Positions 11,646-23,395 of a stretch of 64,000 nt of DNA are shown piece after piece. The position numbers were made by a program, and so were the translations under genes. The DNA is from Casuarina equisetifolia (taxonomy: Eukaryota; Streptophyta; Magnoliopsida; Fagales; Casuarinaceae), in the NCBI GenBank assembly GCA_028551475.1, contig CM052356.1:22409884-22473883 (forward strand). The letters are read 5' to 3'. Under the pieces are notes generated by a model. That model did not search any database and was not told the origin of the DNA. It saw only the letters and a program-made list of their open reading frames with translations. Positions within the stretch are counted from its first letter, which is position 1, and every line of letters begins with the position of its first letter.

Positions 11646-12901
11646 CTTATATATTTGGTTCTTATGGGTATGTTTGAACATTTCCAGGAATCAGTTTAAG
11701 TTTATTAGCACTGTTCGTGGGAGTTTCATGGACATATTGGATACTAAGAAGAAGAAAAATGATCAAAATCAGAGAGAATTTCTTCAAACAAAATGGTGGA
11801 TTGATGTTACACCAACAACTCTTGGGTCATAGAGGACAGATGGAGACAGCTAAAATCTTTGGCGTAGAAGAGTTGGAAAAGGCAACCAATAACTTCCATG
11901 AGAGTGAAATCCTTGGTCAAGGAAGCTACGGAACTGTTTACCGAGGAGTATTACCAGGTGGCGAAGTTGTAGCCATTAAGAAGTCTAAAATTGGTGATAA
12001 AAGCCAAATTGAGCAATTCATAAATGAGGTGATTGTACTTACCCAAATAAACCATAGAAATGTGGTTAGGTTATTAGGTTGTTGTTTAGAAACAGAAGTG
12101 CCCTTACTAGTTTATGAATTCATCACAAATGGTACTCTTTTTAAACATATTCATGATCAAAGCCTATTATCATTGCTTTCATGGGAAAAGCGTCTAAAAA
12201 TAGCCACAGAAACTGCTAGTGCACTTGCATACTTGCATTCTGCAGCTTCTATGCCAATTATACATAGGGATGTAAAAACTACCAATATACTTCTAGATGA
12301 TAACTATACAGCAAAAGTATCTGACTTTGGAGCTTCAAGATTGGTCCCTCTCAATCAAACACAATTGACCACTTTGGTGCAAGGAACTTTTGGATACCTA
12401 GATCCAGAATACTTCCATACCAGCCAACTAACAGAAAAAAGTGATGTCTATAGTTTTGGTGTTGTCTTGGCAGAGTTATTGACCGGAAAGGAGGTAATTT
12501 CTTTCACTAGGCCTGAAAATGATAGAAATCTAGCAATGTATTTTGTTTCTGCTGTAAAAGAAGATCGCGTTGTCCAAATTCTTGAGGATCACATTTGCAA
12601 TGAGAGTAATGTTGAAGAGCTAAATGAAGTTGCTATTCTTGCAAAACGGTGCTTAAGAGTACGAGGGGAAGATAGGCCTACTATGAAGGAAGTGGCCATG
12701 GAATTGGAGGGATTAAGAACAATGGAAAAGCATCCCTGGAGAAAGGCTAATCTCCAAACGGAAGAGACAGAGTACTTGCTTGGCGGTCCTACGCATTCCT
12801 TCGAAATTGATGCTGGCATTGGTCCTTCTTCTACCAGTACAACTGCTGTATACGATAGCATGAGGACCCATGTATTGGAACCAATGGGTGATGGCAGGTA
12901 A
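9574..12901 (+). CDS. WAKL gene 1: wall-associated receptor kinase-like, intact
   Basis: Predicted coding exons are 9574-10435, 10528-10698 and 11688-12901, with GT-AG introns all in phase 1, giving 748 residues. The family's role is a plasma-membrane receptor whose ectodomain faces the cell wall and signals through a cytoplasmic Ser/Thr kinase. Exon 1 encodes a signal peptide (about 1-25) and a GUB_WAK domain starting [15 protein letters not shown], ending with a cysteine-rich C-terminal region. Exon 2 encodes a calcium-type EGF domain ([11 protein letters not shown]). Exon 3 encodes a transmembrane helix ([12 protein letters not shown]) and the kinase: glycine loop [14 protein letters not shown] lysine about K442, HRD about 537-539, DFG at about 557 and [10 protein letters not shown]. 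All catalytic residues are present, so this is the only copy here that looks like an active RD kinase. Intron 2 holds an AT microsatellite (about 11608-11641). A partial gene-1-like copy survives at 56465-56716. Confidence 0.93.
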
Positions 12902-14379
12902 TTCAAAAATCCATGGTTGTATATCTGCAATTCCTCTGTGAAATCTGTTCAGCTTTATGGCAGTTTGAGTAGATGACGGAAGTTATCTGCAATCAAACTT
13001 TTGTATGCCTATTATTTTTGCAAACATTTTAGAGACAAGTACATACTGTTTAGATGTCCCCCACACTTGGTTTTTCTTTGTTTTTAATTTTTTGTTATTA
13101 AGCTACTAAGGTTCGAGAGAACTGGAAACATTTATGGGAAAGGGCGCATGCGTCATTGCAGATGATGCTTCGGCTACTATTCAGTTTCATTTACACATGC
13201 TACTTTTTGTGAAAGAGGTTGGAATGATATGAAGAGAATTAATCAGCTGACTTTAAGCTTCTTTGAAGATTGCAACCAGAAAATGAACTTAAAAATGCAT
13301 AAAGTAAAAAGTACAATAAACTGTTCTGCTCCCACTCAAATTATGTAAAACATAGATTCTAAATACAGCTATAATTGGAAGAAACCCAAATTTGAAAGAA
13401 GGATACACAAAGTCAAAGATTGCAAAAGACATGCACATGATCTTGAAAACAACTCTCCCCTATGTCCCTTGAATCAAAACGATATCATGATTGCACAATG
13501 CATGTTTGAATTTCATTCTTTACTAAAGTTCTCAGTCATGGAACTTGGGAGTATGAGTACAGGCATGCCATCTCTTAACTACGTCTACAACGCACCCCAA
13601 TCGCAACAGCTCATAGATGTGCTAAGTTTTAACTTTAGAATCAGTGCAGTCTGATGTTCACTACCATAATCTCAGGCCAGTCCATGCTCGGTTATATCGA
13701 TATTAAAATAAGCTACACATCAAACCTAACAATCTAGTTGCCAGGGTGCATGATGGCAGATAAAGGATGTGCTACGCTAGGCCCTTCCTCGAAAGATTTC
13801 AGTGTTCAGTCTTGCCTCATCTTGAAACACCTTGGGCCAATCAACTGACTAAACCTGCTCAAACTCTGTATTTTCCATCTAGTGGCTCCTTTTCCGTTGC
13901 TAGACTTGTTCAAGGGGTTCCTCGTTAGTTGGAGGTAAACTCACTTTCCATATGTATCAAGGTCCTGCTTCGTATGTTAACAAACACGAAGTGGGAACGG
14001 CAAAGCCTAGGTGTTATGTTCTAGTTTTACATACGCTCACATTGTCATCACGTGTTGTTTGCTTCTCCAATTGACTTGTGAGGGTTCAGAATATTGTCTT
14101 AAGTATATTATTACATGCCTGAAGAAAATTGATAATGGAACACCAAGTCAACTACAGCCACACAAGAAAAAGGTGGGGAAAATGAAGAATTGTGAGTCTT
14201 TTTTCTCGATTGGAAGTCACTGACTCATAGAAAGCAACATATATCAACTCAAATTCACCAACTTATCAAGAACATCAATACAATACACAATCATAAGTAT
14301 TGTTTCCGTTATTTTTTTTTTCTATGAGGTCTCACATTAAGAATAGAAAAGATTATCTCCATGGTAAGTGATTTGTCAA
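12902..14379. other. 3' flank of WAKL gene 1
   Basis: No gene is recognised. About 13960-14230 matches 56860-57080 (shared TCATCACRTGTTGT and AAGAAAATTGATA-type segments), so this downstream flank was duplicated together with the gene whose tail survives at 56465-56716. Confidence 0.6.
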
Positions 14380-15180
14380 TGTCACTGCCAGCAATGCCTT
14401 CCGGGGATGTAAATGCATATACTAATTAGTTGGCATTATCATCTGTACAATTTTGTGCTCATGATGAATGCAACTTTCATTACCATGGAAGAAATATGTA
14501 GAACGTGTCAAGCAAACTACAAAAACATAAGCCTATTCACATTACAATTGAATAAATATTTAGAACAAGTTAGGCAAACTTTGAAGACAAAAGTTTATTC
14601 GTAAGCATATCGGATTGTTAAAAATAGAATAAAAGAACTATCGTATTTTGAAGAATTTCTAATTTATATTTTGTGTTATTCTATCGACATAATTTTGAAC
14701 CTTAAATTTCTATAAGTTGAGGGCAAAAGCAACAACTGAAGAAAATGCCTTCTAGCTCACTATTTCTTTTTCAATTTCTTTTGTCAAACCCTATGTCACT
14801 AACCTTTCCCTAGGGGTATAATGTCCGACAATGTGATGTGCCATCGTGGTCATAAGGAACAAACTATAATTAAGAAAATTTTATTTGATTTAATCAAATC
14901 GATAATACTTGCACTATATTTATTTTCTACCAAATAGGACATGTCTTATTGGTTTCCATCTTCGCCTAGGGACCAAGGCATGGTTCACGCCTAATAATTT
15001 CTCTAGTTGGCATGTTAACAACATCCTCAAAAATTTTAGCTTATCTAAAATATTTTCTAATTTATTAAAGTAATTTGGATAACAACTTCCATATCAGAAT
15101 ATTTCGTCTTTAGTTTTTTTTTTTTCAATTGTAGAAAACAATTGTTATTATTGTTTGCTGGTTATTGGATATCAACAAAG
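14380..15180. repeat. Dispersed ~1-kb repeat, copy 1
   Basis: This AT-rich block has two more copies, at about 15480-16330 and 45600-46520. Shared landmarks, in the same order, are a GCTCATGATGAATGCAACTT-like start, GACATAATTTTGAACCTTAAA, a TGGTCATAAGGAACAAA segment, a TTATTGGTT segment and AACAACATCCTC. It contains no credible coding region. A weaker relation to 57270-57460 is visible at its start. Confidence 0.75.
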
Positions 15181-15479
15181 ACCATCCGTGGGCCATTTGT
15201 GTCAAACCACAACATCACCGTGAACCTCATCGTGAGGCATTAGTTAGCTTGGAATCATAAATCTCTTCGTGCTCAAATAAATAAGGAACCATAAGGGACA
15301 ACGAGGGAGTTCCTCAAGGCCATCGACCAAGTTATATATAAGAAGTTTGAAACAAAAAGAACAAAAGCCAGAAGATAATTGCAAATTACTTCATTTCATT
15401 TTATTATCTTTCGTCGCTCTTTTTGTCATTCCCAATTTATTTTCTTTTTCTTCATGTCCAAACTATTTGTAATATAAAG

Positions 15480-16330
15480 TTAACTGCAATGTAATAAATT
15501 CAACTTTGAATTCATGATGAATTCAACTTTCTTCGCAATGTAATAAATATGTTGAATTAATCAAGCAAACTACAAAAACCATATTTTGATGGAAATACGA
15601 TGAAGGGAAAGATCGTATTTTGATGAATTTCTTATTTATATTAAACTTTATACTATTGACATAATTTTGAACCTTAAATATCATTAAGCTGGGAGCAATA
15701 CCACAAATTAAGAAAATACCTCCCAGTCCACTATTTTGTTCTTGTTTTATTTTTGTTAACAACCCCCTCCCCCTCCCTTTTTCGTCTAAGCAATGTTGCC
15801 TAGGAACTCAAACATCAAAAATCGTGTCGTTAAGAAACAAAAGATAATCTAAATAACTTTGATTTGACTCGATTAGATCGATAGTGCTTGTACTATATTC
15901 ATTTTCTATGGAACCAGACATGTATTATTGGTTCCCTTTCCTAAGGCCCAGGGCGTGTTTCATGCCTAACAATTTCTCTTCTAGGGATACTAACAACATC
16001 CTCAAGTCATTTAACTATTGATATGCACTTGCTCCTAAACAATCATTTATATATTAGTTAGCTTTTCTTTTTGAAGAATCAGCTTAAATATCTTTTATCT
16101 TTAAATTAAAAAGTCTCACTTTTTCCTATTTTAAGAATAAAACCTGCTTATTCAAATCTTTGTGTTTAGGTTATCTAAAATTATTTTCTATCTTATGAAA
16201 GTAAATAGGTTAATAATTTTTGTATCAGAATCTTTTGATCTTTATTTTTTGAATTATAAGAAACAATTGTTATTATTTTTACTAGTTAATAGATACCATC
16301 CACAGGACTATTTTAACATCAAATGAATTT
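15480..16330. repeat. Dispersed ~1-kb repeat, copy 2
   Basis: Tandem to copy 1 and in the same orientation. It shares GACATAATTTTGAACCTTAAA and the later AACAACATCCTCAA segment. No coding feature is supported. Confidence 0.72.
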
Positions 16331-16429
16331 CATCTTAAGGCACTGCTTAGCTTGGAATTGTAAATTTATTTATGCTTATGTAAATAACTTAACTGTCTGA
16401 TTATAAATGAGTTACTAGAAGAATATAGA

Positions 16430-17040
16430 ACCCTTAATTCATCAACATTTAAGCCTTTCAGAAAAGGTGACTTTCAAGAGGTTATAGAGTTATAGATACT
16501 GGTTTGAGCTCTGTTGGTGAAGTATGGATTAAGTGTTTGTACAAGTGCCTTAAAAGCAACCCAAAAAATGGGCGCTTTCCCGCAATGTCTACGATCAGTC
16601 ACCCACGGTCACTTAGATTAGGGTCTTCCCTAGAGTCTCTTCCAGGGACAGAAACAGGCGGATGATGACTGGATAAGATTAAGATCAAGATCAAGATCGT
16701 TCTTTGACTTGTAAGCCTGACAACAAAGAGAGGGATAAAACTGGTCTTTAACCAGGGCATATAAGTCCTACCTACCATGCGTATCACATGTATGGACCCC
16801 AAGAATTATGCTGGAAAATAAAAGAGGCATACGTCGCGGACATAGGCCTTTGGCCAACCGTGGACCCCCAGAATTATGTAGGAAAAGGAAAGAGGCATAT
16901 ATGGCCGACATAGACTTTTGGGAAACGGGAGCTGGAAACTGATGGAGGCCATCTGGACGAATAGTTATTGCCAGGGTTGGTGACCTTGCGTCATTGAGCT
17001 GACATAAGCTTCAATAACGTAGGTCGCAATCATTTTTCAC
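16430..17040. repeat. Duplicated WAKL-upstream module
   Basis: A block that also precedes other members of the array (33735-33940 and 46520-47060, with shorter versions at 21725-21990, 24690-24850 and 42891-43400). Shared landmarks are GGGTCTTCCCTARAGTCTC, a CATGCGTATCACATG-like segment, GGCCGACATAGACTTTTGG and GAGCTGGAAACTG-like sequence. No open frame is conserved between copies, so it looks non-coding. Confidence 0.7.
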
Positions 17041-17077
17041 ATCGGGAGTATTACCTGGTTTAAATTATTCCTTCTAG

Positions 17078-17594
17078 GATATGACGAGAAGAAAATGACA
17101 AAAGATAAATCTTCTTTTTGGAAAGTAGGATTTTTCCTTTGAAAAAGTAGTAACTCTGTCAACAAGCGCATCTGCCGAAACAGCCAAAATCTTCACAGAA
17201 GACGAGAAGAAGAAAGCCACCACATCTTTTCTGAAGATGAGGCTAGAATCATTAGACGAGTCGGTTTCGTTGCAGTTCATCAAAGGAATTCTTCCGGGGG
17301 GAGAACTGTTGCCACCATGGAGTCCAATGCAGGGGATCAAAGCCAAAGATGGTCTCACTAAAATGTGTTTCACTTTGGAATCAAAAGAGCCAAGTCCCTA
17401 TCCAAATTTGACGTTGTTAGCCCCTAACTTGTCTGCATGTGTCTTGGTGCTTCTGCATTATTTTTACTTTAGACATATTGCTATTAAAAACCCACAAACC
17501 TACTGCATGATAATGATTTCACCTACAAAAGCGTTCGACTTTGGAATCAAGAGACCCAAGTCCCTGTCCAAGTTTGACGTTGTCAGCCCCTAAC
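17078..17594 (+). pseudogene. WAKL kinase-exon remnant, copy 1
   Basis: A heavily eroded piece of WAKL exon 3. It starts after an acceptor-like CTTCTAG with a charged juxtamembrane segment. The glycine-loop region at about 17225-17290 aligns with the sequence of genes 3 and 5 that encodes RIIRHGGFGSFYRGIL. Most of the middle is deleted. It ends with two tandem copies of the DFG region (about 17365 and 17525, ACTTTGGAATCAA followed by a CCAAGT tract). Frameshifts occur throughout. It lies just upstream of the gene 2 promoter, as copy 3 does for gene 4. Confidence 0.7.
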
Positions 17595-18099
17595 TTGGCT
17601 GCACGTGTCAAAGTGCTTCCGCATTATTTTTACTTTAGATATGTTGCTATTAAAAGTCTTTGATGTCAACATAAATACGGTAGGCTGACACGACTGGACA
17701 ACTTGGTAGCAATGATCACCCGTGAGGAAGCACTGGTTGAGGCCTGATGAAAGCATTTCCCGTACACTTTTACGGCCTTATTTAGGCAAGGAAGAAACAA
17801 AGAGTAGGATAAATTTGCGTTTTTAGACCCCCACTTTCTTAATTTCAAGTTCTAAATCCCCTATTTTTATCAAGCACTATTTTGGCCCTGCTGGCATGAG
17901 ACAGCCTCTTTTTGGAGTGAGAATTTCTCCCTCATGAGTAAGAAATAGTATATGCGGTTAAAAGGACGGATGAAACTGGTTTGCGACGGCCTACAGTGGG
18001 AATGAATAGATAAAACAAAAGGGTACTACAGTTTTTTTATCACTTAATACAAAATTAAAGGCTTACTTGCTGTCTATTATTGTTTGTTTTCAAACACGA

Positions 18100-18338
18100 C
18101 AAAATTGAAAAGGCGCTACTGTCCTGGCCATCGCTGGAAAATCAAGGCCTCAGAGTCACATCAAAACTTAATCGTCAGAAATCCTTTGTCAGAAATCCTT
18201 CGTCAGTTCCCCGTAGATTGTAGTATTTGCAGAAGGCCCAGAGTCGGCCTTCAATCCATATGCCTATAAAGGGATCAGCATGTCGAGGACTCTAGTACCA
18301 CAAGCGAACACCAAACAGGGTAAAATTATCATCACACC
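18100..18338 (+). promoter_or_regulatory. Promoter and leader of WAKL gene 2
   Basis: TATAAA at 18265 lies 74 bp before the ATG. Upstream is a block shared with genes 3, 4 and 5 (ATCGCTGGAAAATCAAGGCC, about 18130). The leader ends CAAACAGGGTAAAATTATCA before the start codon. The same spacing in five copies suggests a conserved core promoter. Confidence 0.7.
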
Positions 18339-21087
18339 ATGGGTTTCCACAGCAAGCTCTTGCAAATCACCCTGCCTGGAGTGATAATAATTGCAATTGC
18401 AGTGGTGGCAGCACCACCACCACCTCTAGTCAAGCAAAACTGCCCCGAGAATTGTGGAAATTTACGTATTCCGTACCCGTTTGGCATGGAGAAGGAGGGC
18501 TGCTACCTAAATAAAACTTTTATGGTCACTTGTCACAACGGAACACCAAAGCTGGGTGATGTCTCAGTAGAAACAATATCCCTTAAAACTCATGAGTTGC
18601 GTGCCTCGCAGATTGTGCTTCAGGCCTGTTCCGATCAGTTGGGTCAACAAACGAACGACTCCTCGCTCCTTGAATCTCCTCTGCTCACCATTTCCGGCCG
18701 CAAAAATAAGTTCACCGTTGTTGGCTGCAACACCTCTGGATTCCTTCGCGGGATCCAACATGGACGAGCATACGTGTTCGGGTGCACATCTGGATGCCCT
18801 AGCAGTATTAGCAATGTAGTCAACGGGTCTTGCTCTAGCGGTTGTTGCCAGGTAGATATTCCAGACGGATTAACAGATGTTTCAGTGCAAGTTCAGAGCC
18901 CCAGTAACTTAGTTTCGGACTTCAGTCCCTGCGGGTTTGCTTTTCCTGTCAAAAAAGAGGAGTTCAGCTTCTCCTCCGTTTATCTCAGGGATCCACCCAA
19001 CAAGACGGTTCCCGTGGTGTTTCAATGGGCAGTTGGTTTTGAGACCTGTGAAAAAGTGCAGAAAAATATATGTCACCGGGGCACAGCTCACTGCGAAAAC
19101 GGTCCAGGCGGACTCGGGTACCGTTGCATTTGCAATCGTGGTTACGAGGGGAACCCATACCTCTCTCAGGGTTGCCAAGGTATTATACATCGGCAAAGCT
19201 TTAAAATCGAAAAAAGTAAAAATTGGTGAAATTTTTCAGAGTTTCAACATCAGTTCTGAATTTTATTTTTTCTTTCGTTTCGGGGTATGTGTTTTATTAA
19301 AAATGTACTTAAGGGTCGATGTTCTTCACTTGTTCTGCAGAAATAGCATGTCCCCCGGGATTCAGGCGGAAAGGAAAAAAGGCTCATCGTCGCCGTGGTC
19401 TGGGTCCTGCTGTAACGGCCTCGATTTCCATAGGTAAGTAGATTCAGGTCTTGTACGTCTAAACTTGGGTGGCTGAAAATACTGGCATATAAAATTTGCA
19501 ACCGGTGGTGAAATAACGTACCCTTTGGTATAATAGTTGACAGGATTTCTAATTAAATGGTCATTTATTTTCTCGATCAGTGAGGTATTTGTGTGTATTC
19601 TACTCGCATACCTTGTTGTGATGACGTATGACATCTTAATGTCATGTTGACATAATTGAGCATCGGTCCAGAAAATAAAATGCAAAAAGTAGGTCAATCA
19701 TACAAATGGAGACCAGGAATAATACAAAAGGACATTGAATATTGACCCGCGGAAATTGGAAAACCGAAAGGTTGCTAATTGAATGACTTATGGTGGCAAC
19801 AAACTGCCATGATATCCTAGTTTAAATGATTCCTGTTTCTTCTTCTTTTATTTTTATTTTTTTTTCATTTTTGACAAAGCATTGCAATCAGTAAATGACT
19901 GGATTTTAATATTTTTGGCAATGGCGTTTAGTCAAAATGAATAACGTTTTAGCCTTTCAACTGCAGGTTCTGGGGTAACCATTGCTGTTACGCTTAGTGT
20001 GAGCCTTCGGCTGTACTTGGTACGCAAGAAAAGAAATAAAGAGAAGTGCTTTGCTGAAAATGGGGGCTTGATTTTAGAAGAAAGGAAACAAATAGATCAA
20101 GGAGGATCCAAAGAAAAAGCCGAAATCTTTTCTATAGAGGAGCTAAAGAAGGCTACGAAAAACTTTCATGAGAGCAGTATCATTGGGCACGAAGGCTTTG
20201 GTACGTCTTATAAAGGAATTTTATCAGATAAAAGAATTGTTGCCATCAAGAAGTCCTACACAGTAAATAAAAGCCAAAAGGAACAATTCATTGATGAGGT
20301 TGTTGCCCTCTCCAAGATCAACCATAGGAATATTGTTAAACTCTTGGGTTGTTGTTTAGAAACCAAGATTCCTTTGCTAGTTTATGAATTCATTTCTGAC
20401 CGTACCCTTTTTGAGTACATATGTTGTGGTAGCAAACTATCCCCAATGCAATGGGAAACTCGTATCAAGATAGCTATAGAAGTGGCAAAAGCACTATCAT
20501 ATCTCCACTCAAAACCTATAATCCATAGAGATGTTAAGTCTGCAAACATATTGCTCACTGATGATGTCACTCCAAAAGTGTCTAACTTTGGAATCTCAAG
20601 ATTGGTTCCCCAAGATCAAGGAAAACTAGTACAAGGAACTCCTGGATACTTAGATCCTGAATATCTACAAACAAACCAGTTGACAAAGAAAAGTGATGTT
20701 TATAGCTTTGGAGTGATCCTTATAGAATTACTAATAGGAGAAGAGGCATTTTCACTAGATAGGTCTGAGGAGAAAAGAAGTCTAGTCATGAATTTTCTTT
20801 CTTACTTGAAAGAAGAACAAATCTTTGAAGTTATTGATAATAATATAGTTGAAGAAGGAAATGAGGAGCAAATCAAAGAAGTAGTTGAACTTGCAAATAG
20901 GTGCATTAGAGTGAATGGGGATGAGAGGCCTACTATGGAGGAAGTGGTTGCGGAATTAGAAAGAATAAGAAAGATGATTGCAGATCCTTCAGATAATCCT
21001 CAACCAAATGAACAAGAGTCTGAACAATTGCCTGGTGAGACATCTGAAACATACGAAGATGATGGGAATGGTGATGAAACTGTTTGA
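18339..21087 (+). CDS. WAKL gene 2: receptor with altered DFG motif
   Basis: Predicted exons 18339-19179, 19341-19433 and 19967-21087 join in frame to 684 residues with phase-1 introns. Exon 1 encodes a signal peptide and a GUB_WAK domain (CGNLRIPYPFGMEKEGCYL) ending [17 protein letters not shown]. Exon 2 is only 93 bp: compared with gene 3 it has lost about 75 bp, so the EGF-like domain keeps only its second half (IACPPGFRRKGKK). Exon 3 encodes a transmembrane segment and a kinase with ATP lysine about K406 and HRD 498-500. The magnesium-binding DFG is NFG (N518), and the glycine loop reads GHEGFG. The tail is acidic (SETYEDDGNGDE). The frame is open, but the DFG change argues for a weak or dead kinase. 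Closest local relative is gene 4. Confidence 0.88.
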
Positions 21088-22022
21088 TGATTTCTTGTCT
21101 ATTGTCCTAAATAATAAGGATAGAAAAAAAAACCACGGGTTGAAAGAAGGTTGAAATCTCTATACAAAATGGTGTCTTGTAATATTTGGTGTGTTCCTTT
21201 CGCAATGTTTAATGTACATTAGCTAGTGTGTTTAGGTTACTTTGCCACTACAATTATGCTTGTTTGTATTTCATTGCTTTTGTGTGCAACTTGAATTGCC
21301 TATCTTTTTATGAATAATTACCTTGATTTCTTATAATTTTCATATAGCTTAAGAAAAGTGCAAAAGGAAAAATGCCTAATCCATTTGAAGATAAATGAAG
21401 TAATAAATTTGTTAGTCCAAATAATACTTAAGAGCTTCAAAAATCAAATGAAGCTCATTCTCTATTCAAACTAAATGTCATCGTTTCTCCTTTACTTAAA
21501 AAATTATATGGTATAGATGATTTTTGAAAACTTAAATTATAATTGAGTAGGTTTAAAGGTGGCTTAGATATTCGAGCACTCCCTCTATTTGGTTTAAATG
21601 CTTTTAGTTGGCCTTTATGATAAGGTAGTTGGGATGATGCTTTAAGCTTTGTGTGCAGGCTTCTTTATTGGAGCTGTTGGCTTTTAGACTTTTCGTCTTG
21701 AACACGTTTTACAACCTTTGTAAATAAGTCCTATCTACCATTCGTATAGAGGTATTATGGACCCCAGCATTATAAACGACAAAAAACATTTATCGCAGTC
21801 ATAGGCTTTTTGGCCAACCATGGACCACTGGAATTGTGAAGGAAAAAAAACAAAGAGAACCATGGAGTACCAGCTGGAAACTGAAGGTCGCCATCTGGTC
21901 GAATAGTTGTTGCCAAAGCGGTGTGACCATGCGTCATTGAGCTGACCTCGGCTTCAGTAACGTCAGCCGAAATCATTTTTCACATTGAGAGTATTACTAG
22001 GTTTAAACGATTCTTTTTTCAG
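21088..22022. other. 3' flank of gene 2 and spacer
   Basis: No gene is seen. 21088-21360 matches the flank of gene 4 (32238-32520). About 21545-21725 matches 34220-34395, and 21713 onward continues at 42891 in the second block. This makes it the uninterrupted form of the site entered by the nested retrotransposons. About 21725-21990 is a short upstream module. Confidence 0.65.
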
Positions 22023-22713
22023 GATATGACGAGATGAAAATGACAAAGGATAATCTTACCTTTCGGAAAGTAGGATTTTTATTTTGAAAAATGAGTAACT
22101 CTAGAACAACCACATCTGCCAAACACCCACCAAATTGTTTTTGAAGATGAGGATAGGATCATTAGCCAAGACGGTTTCGTTACAGTTCATCAAAGGAATT
22201 CTACCCGTGACGGAACTGTTGCAATCACGAAGTTCAATACAGCGGATCAAATCCAAAAATTGATCATTTCATTAACGACATTGTTGTGCTTTTTCGGAAC
22301 AACCATGGAAACGATGCCAGACTCTTGGGCTGTTGTTTCCGGAATTCTTTTCCTAGTCTGTGAATTCGTCCAAAAGGTGGCCTCTTCAACTACCTAATCG
22401 TGCCTAACCATCCCCTCCGATCCAAAACCAATGCGGAGAAAGAGCGGATGCAGGGTCGTACCTTCGCTCTGCAGCTTGACTTCCATTCAATACCGTCCGA
22501 CTGTGGGGTAAAGAGGACCGACGTTTAACCCGTAACTTGCCAGGAAATGTCTAGGTGCTTCTGCATTATTCTTACTTTAGGTATACAAATATTAAAAGTC
22601 TTTTCAGTAAATTTCACAAACACGCAGCAATGATGATGATTTCACGACAAAAGTGTTCGACTTTAGAATCAAGAGAGCCAAGTTCCTATCCAAGTTTGAC
22701 GTTGTCAGCCCCT
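22023..22713 (+). pseudogene. WAKL kinase-exon remnant, copy 2
   Basis: Starts after an acceptor-like TTTTTTCAG with GATATGACGAGATGAAAATG. It continues through a damaged glycine-loop region (about 22140-22210). Around 22315-22365 the DNA matches the region that encodes LLGCCLET...VYEF in gene 2 (CTCTTGGGCTGTTGTTTCCG, then CTAGTCTGTGAATTCGTCC). It then passes a deletion to a region matching KSTNILLxDDIxxKVSDFG-coding sequence (about 22610-22690). All frames are broken. It has one DFG region only, like copy 4 and unlike copies 1 and 3. Confidence 0.75.
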
Positions 22714-23395
22714 AACTTGTCTGCATGTGTCAGAGTGCTTCCGCGTTATTTTTACTTTCGATGCATTGCTATTAAAAGTCTTTGATGTCAATATAAATAG
22801 CAGTAGGCTGATAAGATTGAACTACTTGGTAGCAGTGACCACCCGTAAAGAAGCACTAGTCGACGCCTGACAAAAGCATTTTCCGTACACTTTTCAGGCC
22901 ATGTTTGGGTAAATTTGTGTTTCTAGATTCTCCCTTTCTTTCTTTAACTTCAATTTGTAAATCCACTGCTTTTATTAAACACTAATATGGCCCTGCTCAC
23001 ATGAGGTGGCGTCTTTTCGGTGTGAGAATTCCTCGCTCATAACTAAGAAGATAAACCACGCTTGGGACGACGTACTATACGAATGAGAGGATAAATAAAG
23101 GGGAACTATATATTTATATCACTTAATTAAAAATTAAAAGCTTACTTGATGTCTATATATCGTTTGTTTTCAGACACGTCAAAATTGAAGAAGCCCTACT
23201 GTTGCGGCCATCGCTGGAAAATCAAGGCCTCAGAGTCACATCAAGACTTAAGGAAGGAATGCTGTAAGTCGTTGCTCATATTATTTACAGAAAGCCCGGA
23301 TTGGGCTTCAATCCATATGCCTATAAAGGGTTCAGCATATCGAGGACTCTGTAACCACATGCGAACACTAAACAGGGTAAAATTATCACCAGACC
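22714..23395 (+). promoter_or_regulatory. Relic promoter of the WAKL pseudogene at 23396
   Basis: Contains the shared block ATCGCTGGAAAATCAAGGCC (about 23210) and TATAAA at 23322, again 74 bp before the ATG at 23396. The leader resembles that of gene 2. Confidence 0.65.

Noticed and set aside
13469-14223. Open frames of 61 and 70 codons behind gene 1
   Set aside because: The frame at 14011 is not preserved in the homologous flank at 56860-57080, and neither resembles a known family.
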